Shown piece after piece: positions 8,549-16,355 of a stretch of DNA of 64,000 nt; positions within the stretch are counted from its first letter, which is position 1, and every line of letters begins with the position of its first letter. The position numbers and the translations under genes were made by a program. This DNA is from Peptoanaerobacter stomatis (GTDB lineage: Bacteria > Bacillota > Clostridia > Peptostreptococcales > Filifactoraceae), in NCBI RefSeq assembly GCF_000238095.2, contig NZ_JH815225.1:646724-710723 (forward strand), given 5' to 3'. The notes under the pieces are model-generated. The model had not been told where the DNA came from. It searched no databases and saw only the letters and a program-made list of their open reading frames with translations.

Positions 8549-9340
8549 TTAAATATTTTTAAAAAAACGTAAAGCGGATTTTTTTGCCTTTTCTATTTTT
8601 GTAGATTCTTTATTTTCTACAGCGCTTGAAGATATCCATTTTTTACCAAATATTGTTTGTGCTGCCTCTACTATAACTCCGCAAGCATATAAGTCTTTTT
8701 CTTCTGTAATACTTTTAGCAAATGCTAATTTTACTTTTTCTTTTAATTCTTCCGGTCGCACTCCATAAAACATCATTTGCATAAGGCTTGTTGCAGACCA
8801 TGCCCTACAAAGAGTATCTTGATCGCAAATCATCCGATGAGTTAGTAAGTCAATTTCTTTTGATGAACCTACCCACCCAAAAGCTATTATAAGTTTACGG
8901 CGCAGAATACTGTTATTTGTATCTAAAAGTGAAACAAGAACAGTAATAAGGCGTTCGCAAAACAATGAATAAAAATCTCTATGTTTTAATTTTGAAAGGA
9001 TTTCCGCTATAAGATAAGCAGTATATATTTTTATTTTTTCATCTTCAATTTCATCTAACTGTTTAAATAAAAATTCTATTCCATTTCTGTCATGTTTTTC
9101 AAAGCCGTTCTCCAAATGTAGCTTTGTATCTTTTTCCCAATCTTTGCAAATAAGCTCATAGTGATATGCTATCTCATTACTTCCGGCTAAATCGGCTATA
9201 AATCCAAGTCTTTTATCAGAATCAAACTCACTTTTTTCTAAATCAAGATATGATTTTTCTAAATCTTTCCTCGTAAGGCTAATGCGATTAACCCTTTCAG
9301 CTTCAATCTCTTGTATAATTTTGTCAGTTGAATCCGGCAT
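8549..9340 (-). CDS. HEAT-like helical repeat protein, unknown function
   Basis: 263 residues, almost all predicted helix. Residues about 90-215 show the alternating hydrophobic pattern of HEAT/ARM-type repeats (for example YTAYLIAEIL, LIIAFGWVG, AWSATSLMQMM). The ATG at 9338-9340 follows GGGGGAAG with good spacing. No catalytic motif or membrane segment was seen. Helical-repeat proteins of this size are common among immunity proteins of polymorphic toxins and as scaffolds. Its neighbour is an NTF2-like immunity-type protein, which favours an orphan immunity role; this is inference from context. Confidence 0.65.
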   Translation of the reverse strand: MPDSTDKIIQEIEAERVNRISLTRKDLEKSYLDLEKSEFDSDKRLGFIADLAGSNEIAYHYELICKDWEKDTKLHLENGFEKHDRNGIEFLFKQLDEIEDEKIKIYTAYLIAEILSKLKHRDFYSLFCERLITVLVSLLDTNNSILRRKLIIAFGWVGSSKEIDLLTHRMICDQDTLCRAWSATSLMQMMFYGVRPEELKEKVKLAFAKSITEEKDLYACGVIVEAAQTIFGKKWISSSAVENKESTKIEKAKKSALRFFKNI

Positions 9341-9440
9341 ACTTCTTCCCCCTATACAGCTTGAATTATCATTTCTAAATATCAGACAATATTATATCAT
9401 TTTTTATCGATTAATCTTATTCCATACGATAAACATTTTC

Positions 9441-9941
9441 TCAAATTCTATCCCAGTACCATATTGTTTCATCTCCAAAACCGTAACACTTTCCATCTAC
9501 CAACCATTTCTTATCAATTAATCTGAGAATAAATTCGTGTTTCATATCAACGGTTTCCTTGTAACGTGTGATGATAGTCACCTTATCTTCTTTTTTTATG
9601 GTGAATTCCAGCGAAAAATCGCCACTATTGACATAAGAATACTCACTTGGATTAGCATAACGCTCTGCATACCCACTTGACATCAAGTTCTCACTGACTT
9701 TTCCTTTTATAATCTCTTCAAAGCGATTTTTATATTCTGCCATAAGTTCTTTCCATTTTGGATGATTCTGATTGTCAGAAATATTCAATACAGACTTTTC
9801 TACATCCAGTTCATGATTACGCTTAAAAATTTCTTCTTCAAGTAAAGTCAATTCCTTCAACAGCTCGAGGAATGATGATATGATTTCCTTCGCCATTTCT
9901 TTATCTTTTTCAGGGGTGTTGTTTTTTAGTATAATATTCAT
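9441..9941 (-). CDS. NTF2-fold immunity-type protein
   Basis: 166 residues. The first 60 are helical and charged; the second half has the strand pattern of the NTF2-like fold (FSLEFTIKKEDKVTIITRY, then HEFILRLIDKKWLVDGK) ending in a WY-D-I motif. This strand-turn-'W-x-(I/V)DGKxY' ending is typical of NTF2-fold immunity proteins that protect against contact-dependent or Rhs-type toxins. No toxin gene is adjacent, so it would be an orphan. GAGGAG lies 11 bases before the ATG. Fold assignment is by eye and moderately secure; the toxin it would counter is unknown. Confidence 0.55.
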   Translation of the reverse strand: MNIILKNNTPEKDKEMAKEIISSFLELLKELTLLEEEIFKRNHELDVEKSVLNISDNQNHPKWKELMAEYKNRFEEIIKGKVSENLMSSGYAERYANPSEYSYVNSGDFSLEFTIKKEDKVTIITRYKETVDMKHEFILRLIDKKWLVDGKCYGFGDETIWYWDRI

Positions 9942-9998
9942 CTCATCTATCTCCTCAGCTTCTAATTTGTCAATTTTTCATCAATTCCATCTTCTTCT

Positions 9999-10172
9999 CT
10001 ATCCATTAATCCTATAAACCATGTCACCGATATAATATATATAATGGCTGACACAGGCTCTTTTCTTTCTTCTCAAATCCAGTATGGTTCTATTATAAGC
10101 CCGATAAATCTTCTCTGCTTCTGCATCCATACTAAATTTACATTTCACCCTTGTGTCAAGTATTGGATACAT
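9999..10172 (-). pseudogene. Short frameshifted fragment of unknown gene
   Basis: A 57-codon frame starts at the ATG 10170-10172 with no ribosome site (MYPILDTRVKCKF... RAYNRTILDLRRKK). A one-base shift after RRKK gives a hydrophobic tail EPVSAIIYIISVTWFIGLM and a charged end. This looks like a small protein with a C-terminal membrane helix that has been disrupted. Not recognised. Confidence 0.3.
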
Positions 10173-10192
10173 ATTTTTTAGTTAGAATAATA

Positions 10193-12367
10193 CTATCTTA
10201 CAATATCAACATCAGAAATATCATCACAACAATTAGATAAATATTGTGAATAGGCAACAACACTTGCTTTTGTTTTTTCCTGTATATCTCTTAGTAGTTC
10301 TTCACATTTTTTATCTTTAGGAATAAAAAAAACATTTTTAATTTTATCAAAATGATGTCTAAATACATTTTCTTTTATTTTATTATGTTCTTCCCAAAAT
10401 TCATTAGCACTCAAAGAGCTATCATAACTTTGAAAAAAAGTTTTTTCATATAAGCATTTCATTGCTTCTGCCCTAAATCCATAGCGAGAACTGCTCGCAT
10501 CATAAAAAAACTGTTTAATAATTCGAGCATCAATTATACATTCATTATCTTCAATAAAATCAGCTAAAACCGATTTATCAAGCATACGATTTTTAAATAC
10601 ATATCCGACTCCTTCTTTCAGATCATTTATATTCACTTGTAAAGATCCCAGATAAGTATAAACCTCGATAAAATTATAATTATTATACTTTGAAGACAAA
10701 ATACCAAAACCATTTTTATAAAAAAACAATGGGATGTTGTTAATATAATCATTGCTATAAGTTGTCGTTAAAATTTCGCCATCTTCACTTACTATTTTAT
10801 TTTTCTCTTCTTTTAATATTTCCAATCCTCTCTTAATAAGCACCTCTTTCACCGGATTCACTATCAAATCTAATCCCTTTTCAATTCTACTTCTTTCCAA
10901 ATTCAAGGAAATATTATCAGCTGATGTAGAAATAGATATAAATGGTCTTTTCTTTAAATAAGTAGTTCCTACTTCATATAACGTCGGTACCATTAATCCA
11001 TTATAAATTATTTGAGGTTTATTAGTAAAACTATCATCTTTTTCTATTTTTTTATTATCCAAGTATTTAATATCAAATTCACTTCTATCCGAAACTGACT
11101 TCCACTCATAGAGTTCTCCAGCAAATGAGTTTATTATTTGTTCTTCATTATTATAAAAATACTTTATTTCACAATCGGGTAATACATACCACTCATTTAT
11201 CTTCAACTTTTCTTCTAATTCATATTGTTCTAATTCCGATAAATCTTTTTTTAAGTCAACACAAACTTCCGTGCCATGTTCAAAAGTTTCATCTTGTATG
11301 ATTGACACAGCGATTGGTTTATTCTCATTTGAATCAGGAGAATACTCAAATGAATATATACGATTTTCTTTACAAGATTTTGTTTTTACAGCAATTCTAT
11401 CGCCTAATAAAAATGCCGCTAATGCTCCTATACCAAACTGTCCAACTAAATTCCGTTTATTTCCCTTTTTAGAACTTTCTCCAATAACAAAGTATTTATT
11501 TAGCAAAATGTCTTTCGTCATTCCAATACCGTAATCTCTTACCTTTAATATCGTTCCATCACTATTTTTTTGAACATTAAGTTCTATATAGCTTTTAATC
11601 TCATCTTCCTTGCTCAGTTCTTTCATAGCATCACAGGCATTTTGTATAATCTCACGTAATCCACATTCTGGGGTATTGCCGTATAATGGCTCAATGAGAT
11701 TCGGAATTATTTCGTTAGATACTCGAAATTTGATCCTTTCGGGAATAAACGGAACATTCTCTATTTTATTTATTAATAGATTTCCAAATTGAAAAAAATT
11801 ACCATATGTTGTAGCACAGATAATATATGGCTCAAGTTTCTTTTTTAAATCTTCCGCAAACTTAGTTGTTTCAAGATATTCCTCATATGTCTGTATTGTA
11901 CTTGAATAAGAAATTTCGAGTCCATGAGTAGTTATTTTCCCAATTAAATGTCTATTCCCTTTTATAGAAAAGCAATTTTCATCATTATTCTTATATTCAA
12001 AATATTTTGTTACATTAACAATACATGCTATAACAGATTTATATCCATCATCAAGATTAATTTGTTCTTTTCCCTCTTCCCTAATAAAACATTCCATTAG
12101 TTCTTCATATTTAGAGTACATTCCTAAAAATCTGTCTTTTAAACGCTCTTTATTGATAAACACTTCAACAAGTGTAAATGTCCTTTTTAACTCCGAATAT
12201 TCAGATAGTATCTTCTCAGAATATTCAGATAGTATCTTCTCAGAATAATAACGAAAAGGGTCTTCTAAAATTATATTATTAAATGTTCCTGCGTTTATTG
12301 CAGTTGAATTACCCGTTAATTCTTGTTTATCAATAACACAATTTCCTGAATTATATATTTCTCTCAT
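10193..12367 (-). CDS. HSP90-like (GHKL) ATPase, candidate conflict-system effector
   Basis: 724 residues. A GHKL ATP-binding domain lies at about 225-400: N-box REIIQNACDA (Glu239, Asn243, Asp246), G1 DYGIGM (278-283), G2 GQFGIG (309-314) and a GTEV segment (about 365). This is the HSP90/HtpG order, but the flanks do not resemble HtpG. Residues 1-33 are rich in Asn, Thr and Gly and resemble the C-terminal tail of the upstream 141-aa protein. Residues 42-59 contain a duplicated SEKILSEY unit. The C-terminal 300 residues are unassigned. It follows the 141-aa gene by 10 bases; the ribosome site GGGAG is 14 bases from the ATG, unusually far. HSP90-like ATPases occur in several bacterial defence loci; that role here is inference. 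Confidence 0.8.
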   Translation of the reverse strand: MREIYNSGNCVIDKQELTGNSTAINAGTFNNIILEDPFRYYSEKILSEYSEKILSEYSELKRTFTLVEVFINKERLKDRFLGMYSKYEELMECFIREEGKEQINLDDGYKSVIACIVNVTKYFEYKNNDENCFSIKGNRHLIGKITTHGLEISYSSTIQTYEEYLETTKFAEDLKKKLEPYIICATTYGNFFQFGNLLINKIENVPFIPERIKFRVSNEIIPNLIEPLYGNTPECGLREIIQNACDAMKELSKEDEIKSYIELNVQKNSDGTILKVRDYGIGMTKDILLNKYFVIGESSKKGNKRNLVGQFGIGALAAFLLGDRIAVKTKSCKENRIYSFEYSPDSNENKPIAVSIIQDETFEHGTEVCVDLKKDLSELEQYELEEKLKINEWYVLPDCEIKYFYNNEEQIINSFAGELYEWKSVSDRSEFDIKYLDNKKIEKDDSFTNKPQIIYNGLMVPTLYEVGTTYLKKRPFISISTSADNISLNLERSRIEKGLDLIVNPVKEVLIKRGLEILKEEKNKIVSEDGEILTTTYSNDYINNIPLFFYKNGFGILSSKYNNYNFIEVYTYLGSLQVNINDLKEGVGYVFKNRMLDKSVLADFIEDNECIIDARIIKQFFYDASSSRYGFRAEAMKCLYEKTFFQSYDSSLSANEFWEEHNKIKENVFRHHFDKIKNVFFIPKDKKCEELLRDIQEKTKASVVAYSQYLSNCCDDISDVDIVR
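12195..12242 (-). repeat. Tandem 24-bp duplication inside the ATPase gene
   Basis: Two identical 24-bp units (12195-12218 and 12219-12242) lie head to tail, with five bases of a third copy. Being a multiple of three, the duplication keeps the frame and repeats the octapeptide SEKILSEY. It could be a site of copy-number variation by slippage. Confidence 0.9.
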
Positions 12368-12377
12368 AATAAAACCA

Positions 12378-12803
12378 TTATCTCCCTAAATTTCCATTCC
12401 AAATACAAGTATTAATTATATTGCCTGAACCTATATTTGATTGGCTCTTAATATTAACAGAACTAATCTGTATCGAATTTGAAGACAATTTTGCAAACTC
12501 TTCTTGATTATCTTTAACCCATTCAACAAATTCTCCAAAAATTTTTACTTTATCATTCCCAGTTGTTTCTTGATATACTTTCTCCATTTTCCCCTCTGAC
12601 TCTTCAATACTATCGCTTGATACACTTGATATTGTCTCTAAATATTTTTCTGCCTGTTCCTCACTTGTAAAAAAATCCTTGCTTAAAAACTTTTGTTTAA
12701 AACTTCTTATAATACCAGTACCAGACATTTTTAACACATCCCAAGTAACACCACTTACAACACTTGAACCAATAAAAGTTAGCACTTGTTCTAAAACATT
12801 CAT
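12378..12803 (-). CDS. Small partner protein of the HSP90-like ATPase, unknown function
   Basis: 141 residues. The N-terminus has a hydrophobic helix (FIGSSVVSGVTWDVLK, about 10-25) that may insert in or touch membrane or form a helical bundle; residues 40-105 are acidic and helical; the last 35 are Ser/Asn/Gly-rich with alternating Ile (IQISSVNIKSQSNIGSGN). The same kind of Asn/Gly/Ile-rich stretch starts the next protein, suggesting a shared interaction element. GGGGG lies before the ATG, and a consensus promoter lies 50-80 bases upstream, so it heads a two-gene operon. No family recognised. Confidence 0.7.
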   Translation of the reverse strand: MNVLEQVLTFIGSSVVSGVTWDVLKMSGTGIIRSFKQKFLSKDFFTSEEQAEKYLETISSVSSDSIEESEGKMEKVYQETTGNDKVKIFGEFVEWVKDNQEEFAKLSSNSIQISSVNIKSQSNIGSGNIINTCIWNGNLGR

Positions 12804-12855
12804 TTTACAGCCCCCTTAATTATAAAATCAGATATTGTTTTCATCCGTTACTAAA

Positions 12856-12884
12856 CATTATATAATAATAGTTAATTTTATTCA
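12856..12884 (-). promoter_or_regulatory. Promoter of the 141-aa/HSP90-like operon
   Basis: On the minus strand TTGAAT (12879-12884) and TATAAT (12856-12861) are separated by exactly 17 bases, a near-consensus sigma-A promoter. It is about 50 bases upstream of the start codon of the 141-aa gene. Confidence 0.7.
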
Positions 12885-12917
12885 AAAAAATTTATATTTT
12901 CTCAACCATTTTTACTT

Positions 12918-13130
12918 CTATTTTAACTTTAACACCGTATTTTTCAATAGCTTATTGATAAGATCAGTATAAATCATCTGATCGAGCACTTCCGTTATGC
13001 TTGTAATTCTTTGACCTGCATCTTTGGAAGAAGCTCCGCAGTGGTATATCCTGTGCTTATCTGTATTCCAATCAATGATAATATATCTGTCATGGAACTC
13101 CCCTCCGGATTTTTGAAACTTTATCTTTCT
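12918..13130 (-). pseudogene. C-terminal relic resembling ORF6N-type phage/mobile-element protein
   Basis: The minus strand reads without stops from about 13130 to TAG at 12918-12920. It contains GGEFHDRYIIIDW, then IYHCGASSKDAGQRI, a pairing I associate with the C-terminal domain of ORF6N-type proteins carried by phages and mobile elements. There is no start; the piece abuts an IS200 fragment. The family name is from memory of the motif, so the assignment is tentative; that it is a truncated coding remnant is clear. Confidence 0.5.
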
Positions 13131-13139
13131 AAACGGATA

Positions 13140-13345
13140 TCAAGGAGAGCACCGAAACGATGAAGCAACTACACCCGATTTATTTATATACCATTTTGTA
13201 TGTGCTAAACTATTATTGTCCACTTTAGGACACCTCCTTATGATTTTTAATATTTAGCTGACGAACCAATATTATTTATCATAAGGTTTTTTGTTTTTGC
13301 TTATAGCTAAAGCTTTCTTCCCTCCACCTGCATATCAGGCGGATT
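13140..13345 (-). mobile_element. Left end of an IS200-type insertion sequence (truncated)
   Basis: A GTG at 13221-13223 with AAGGAGG upstream opens a 27-codon frame whose first residues, VDNNSLAHTKW, match the N-terminus of IS200/IS605 TnpA transposases (xDxNSLxHTKWNCKYH). Homology stops right after KW, before the HUH histidines and Tyr. Upstream, 13322-13343 forms the hairpin CCGCCTG / CAGGTGG, as expected for the subterminal structure of IS200 left ends. The rest of the element is gone, replaced by the ORF6N-like tail. Confidence 0.65.
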
Positions 13346-13393
13346 ATTGTTTTATAAAAGCTTTGCATTTACAAAACTGGCTTAAGCCTACAG

Positions 13394-13432
13394 AAAAAAC
13401 TCTTGAATTTGTTAAAAACTCAAGAGTTTTTT
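13394..13432 (-). terminator. Rho-independent terminator downstream of murI
   Basis: Arms of 13 bases (AAAAAACTCTTGA / TCAAGAGTTTTTT) start eight bases after the murI stop. It has T-runs on both sides and could act in both directions. Confidence 0.85.
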
Positions 13433-13439
13433 GTACATA

Positions 13440-14264
13440 CTAAAATCCTTCTGATTTTAATTCTTCTTCTATACTTACTTCGTTTATATCATCTATGTTT
13501 AACTTAGTTACGTTTTTAGCTACATTTCTGAATGTATCAGGATCTCTTGTAACAAAATATTTTACTGTATATTCATCTTTTCTGTCGCTCAACATATTTT
13601 TCTCAGCAAGCAAATCCTTTACTTCTAAAGCAGTTTGCATTCCCGGATCTACAATATTCCCATTAAAATATTTTTTAAACAAATCTTCTACAAGCGGATA
13701 ATGTGTACAACCCAATATAAGCGTATCTATATCATCAGTAAATCTTGTAACAAATTCTTTTATAATTTCCTCATTTTGCTCGTTATATTCAAAACCATTT
13801 TCTATTATATTCGCAAGGTTTACACTACCTTCCTCATATACTGCTATTTCTTGATTTTCTCTTTTTTCTTTTAATATTTCATTCAAATATCCATGTGTTT
13901 TGGCAGTAAATACTGTAGAGCAAACACCTATCTTATTATTTTTTGTAACTCTAAGCGCCTCTTTTGCTCCCGGATTTATAACTCCAATTATATCTATATC
14001 AAATATATCTTTCAAATAGTCAAGCGCCGCAACAGTGGCTGTATTACAAGCTACGACTATAATCTTAGCATCATTTTTAATTAAAAAATCCACTATACAT
14101 TTGCACAGCTTTTTCAACTGTTCAGAAGTTTTTTGTCCATATGGATTATGTCCACTGTCTCCGAAATATACATATTTTTCATTAGGTAACACTTCTACCA
14201 ACTTGTTTAAAACAGAAAATGCTCCAACTCCAGAGTCAAATATACCGATAGGTCTGTTATCCAT
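13440..14264 (-). CDS. murI: Glutamate racemase
   Basis: MurI converts L- to D-glutamate for peptidoglycan. The start chosen is the ATG at 14262-14264, which follows GGAGGT and begins MDNRPIGIFDSG; an upstream in-frame extension of 38 mostly hydrophobic residues has no ribosome site. The resulting 274 residues match the family. Asp10-Ser11, the catalytic pair Cys73 in VACNTAT and the second Cys in GCTHYP (about 184) are present. Two 12-base copies of ACTAATATATTT lie upstream of the start. Glutamate transport (gltS) is the next gene upstream, on the same strand. Confidence 0.95.
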   Translation of the reverse strand: MDNRPIGIFDSGVGAFSVLNKLVEVLPNEKYVYFGDSGHNPYGQKTSEQLKKLCKCIVDFLIKNDAKIIVVACNTATVAALDYLKDIFDIDIIGVINPGAKEALRVTKNNKIGVCSTVFTAKTHGYLNEILKEKRENQEIAVYEEGSVNLANIIENGFEYNEQNEEIIKEFVTRFTDDIDTLILGCTHYPLVEDLFKKYFNGNIVDPGMQTALEVKDLLAEKNMLSDRKDEYTVKYFVTRDPDTFRNVAKNVTKLNIDDINEVSIEEELKSEGF

Positions 14265-14475
14265 AACAATTACACCTCCAAAATTGTGTATATAAAAAAG
14301 ATTGCAAAATACTAATATATTTATACTAATATATTTTAGAATTATAGGAAAATATATTGTAATTGATTTTAAATTCATTGATTTTTATTTTTCCATTATT
14401 TATTTAATATTAGTATTAATAAAAATTTTGCAATATTACCTACTATAAAATCAATCTATTGCCAATGAATTTATA

Positions 14476-14512
14476 AAAAAAGTATAGACATAATAAAATG
14501 CCTATACTTAAA
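14476..14512 (-). terminator. Terminator downstream of gltS
   Basis: Arms AAGTATAG (14480-14487) and CTATACTT (14502-14509) followed by T-rich sequence on the minus strand, just after the gltS stop. Confidence 0.75.
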
Positions 14513-14522
14513 AATATTATAA

Positions 14523-15833
14523 TTATTTAACAAAGTTTACAAATCCTGTTATAACCATAGCATTAGTGAAGTCTATCAAGAATGCTCCAACTACAGGAAG
14601 TATAAAGAACGCTCTTGGAGCAGCTCCAAATTCTTCTTGTACTGCTGTCATATTAGCAACACCGTTAGGAGTAGCACCCATACCAAATCCGCAGTGTCCT
14701 GCAGCTATTGTAGCAGCATCAAAGTCTGAACCCATAACTTTAAATGTTACGAAATAAGCAAATACAGCCATAACTACTGTTTGTGATATCAATATTACAA
14801 ACATAGGCCCTGCAACTGCTGCAAGTTCCCAAAGTTTTAATCCTGTAAGAGCAAATGAAAGGAACGCATTAAGACCTATTGTTCCAAGGAAATCAGATGC
14901 TTTTTGGTTAACATGCCACTTACCTGTAGATTCACCTATATTTAGGAATATAGATGCTATAATCATAGCTGTTACGTATGAAGGCAATGTAACACCTGCT
15001 TTTTTTAGAGGTATTTCAATCACAGCACCAAGTGCTATTGCAACAACTATATAAGTTAAAGTTTTAAACACTTCATTAAAATCTATTTTTTCTTGTGCTT
15101 CTTCAGTTTCAATTTTTTTGTCAGAATATTCTGATGCTTTAGATTTAAGATTATTTTTTCTTATAAGAACAGCACCAAGAGGTCCTCCCATAAGTGAACC
15201 CATTACAAGACCGAATGTAGCAGCAGCCATAGCTGTAGCTGTAGCTCCCTCCATGCCTAACTTTTCAAATTCAGGACCGAACGCTCCACCTGTACCGTGT
15301 CCTCCTGTCATAGTAACTGAACCGCATATTAATCCAAGTAGTGGATGTTGTCCCATAAGTTTAGCAACTCCAACACCTACTGCGTCCTGTACAACGCAAA
15401 GAAGTGTAGCTAAAACCCAGAATATTAATACTCCTAAACCACCTTTTTTTACGAGTTGTATACTTGCTGTCAAACCTATTGTAGTAAAGAATACCATCAT
15501 GAATGGTTTTTGGAATGTTGTATCAACGCCTATTGAAAAATTAAGATAATTTCTTGATAATAGATGAAGTAGCGCAAATACTATACCTCCGGCAACCGGT
15601 GCAGGTATACAGAATTTTTCTAATGCCGGAATTTTTTTCTTCAAAAATACTCCGATATAATACACACAAAGTGCCAATGCAAAACTTTGCATAAGGTCCA
15701 ATTTTAAAGTAGTAAGTCCGGTATCACTTGTTGAAAGAACCATAGTGTTTTGATATGTACTTAAATTCATACCTTTAAGTAAATCTGTTACTCCTTTAAA
15801 ATCATTAATAGGATAACTCATAAATAATACCAC
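14523..15833 (-). CDS. gltS: Sodium/glutamate symporter
   Basis: GltS imports glutamate with Na+. The 436-residue product has about ten to twelve membrane segments arranged as two inverted halves, each with a Gly-rich re-entrant loop: TGGHGTGGAFG (about 176) and a GHCGFGMGATPNG segment (about 378), both characteristic of ESS/GltS carriers. A charged cytoplasmic linker (about 228-250) separates the halves. The ATG at 15831-15833 is preceded by AAAGGTGG. It is likely transcribed alone from a promoter about 60 bases upstream. Glutamate would feed fermentation, MurI and osmotic balance. Confidence 0.95.
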   Translation of the reverse strand: MVLFMSYPINDFKGVTDLLKGMNLSTYQNTMVLSTSDTGLTTLKLDLMQSFALALCVYYIGVFLKKKIPALEKFCIPAPVAGGIVFALLHLLSRNYLNFSIGVDTTFQKPFMMVFFTTIGLTASIQLVKKGGLGVLIFWVLATLLCVVQDAVGVGVAKLMGQHPLLGLICGSVTMTGGHGTGGAFGPEFEKLGMEGATATAMAAATFGLVMGSLMGGPLGAVLIRKNNLKSKASEYSDKKIETEEAQEKIDFNEVFKTLTYIVVAIALGAVIEIPLKKAGVTLPSYVTAMIIASIFLNIGESTGKWHVNQKASDFLGTIGLNAFLSFALTGLKLWELAAVAGPMFVILISQTVVMAVFAYFVTFKVMGSDFDAATIAAGHCGFGMGATPNGVANMTAVQEEFGAAPRAFFILPVVGAFLIDFTNAMVITGFVNFVK

Positions 15834-15895
15834 CTTTCATAAATATTGTTTTGCACCTAATAATTTTAAACAAGACAACGATTGCTTTTACAAGT

Positions 15896-15924
15896 TTTAT
15901 ATCGTTTGTTTTACAATAGAACAA
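15896..15924 (-). promoter_or_regulatory. Candidate gltS promoter
   Basis: Minus-strand TTGTTC (15919-15924) and TATAAA (15896-15901) are spaced by 17 bases, about 65 bases before the gltS start. Confidence 0.5.
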
Positions 15925-16120
15925 AAATATAATGACAAACAACACAAACATTTAAAATAATAACATCGTCTGTTAAAGATTAATAAGTGTAAAGTTAAAA
16001 AGTATGAAAACATTTTTTACAGTTAAAATTATAACCCATATTCCTAAAAAAAACAATAAAAATTTTATATTTTTTTGAAATATTTTATTCTTTTTTATAT
16101 AAACGTTTAAATTTCAATAA

Positions 16121-16158
16121 AAAACGCAAGAATATTTTGAAATATTTCTTGCATTTTA
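16121..16158 (-). terminator. Probable terminator of the mutS-mutL transcript
   Basis: GCAAGAATATT and AATATTTCTTGC pair with one bulge; A/T runs flank both sides. It lies about 200 bases after the mutL stop, which is distant. Confidence 0.5.
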
Positions 16159-16355
16159 TCTTTATTATATATAAAATTTTACATATTTTTCTAATGAAAA
16201 TGTTTGTTAATGATAATTTCATATAAATTAAGTAGCATAATAAATATTGAATAATAAAAATATTATTTTATGGCATATTTTATTCATATTATCAAATATA
16301 CACAGTTTTAGCCAACTAATCTATGAATTAAAATATTCATAATTTTTAATATAAT

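Larger units (their letters stand above)
15834..16355. other. Intergenic region upstream of gltS and downstream of mutL
   Basis: 520 AT-rich bases between two minus-strand genes. It contains the probable gltS promoter (15896-15924) and a hairpin likely to end the mutL transcript (16121-16158). No additional gene seen. Confidence 0.6.

Noticed and set aside
12195-12247. Possible CRISPR-like repeat
   Set aside because: Direct tandem copies without spacers, inside a coding frame; not a CRISPR array.
10193-12367. HtpG chaperone assignment
   Set aside because: Only the GHKL ATPase core matches; flanking regions and the small partner gene do not fit HtpG.
14265-14378. 38-residue N-terminal extension of MurI
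   Set aside because: No ribosome site, hydrophobic and AT-driven; the internal ATG at 14264 has GGAGGT and matches the family start.
15118-15549. 143-codon plus-strand frame
   Set aside because: Antisense to the gltS coding region; Pro/Thr-rich composition reflects the complementary strand of membrane-helix codons.
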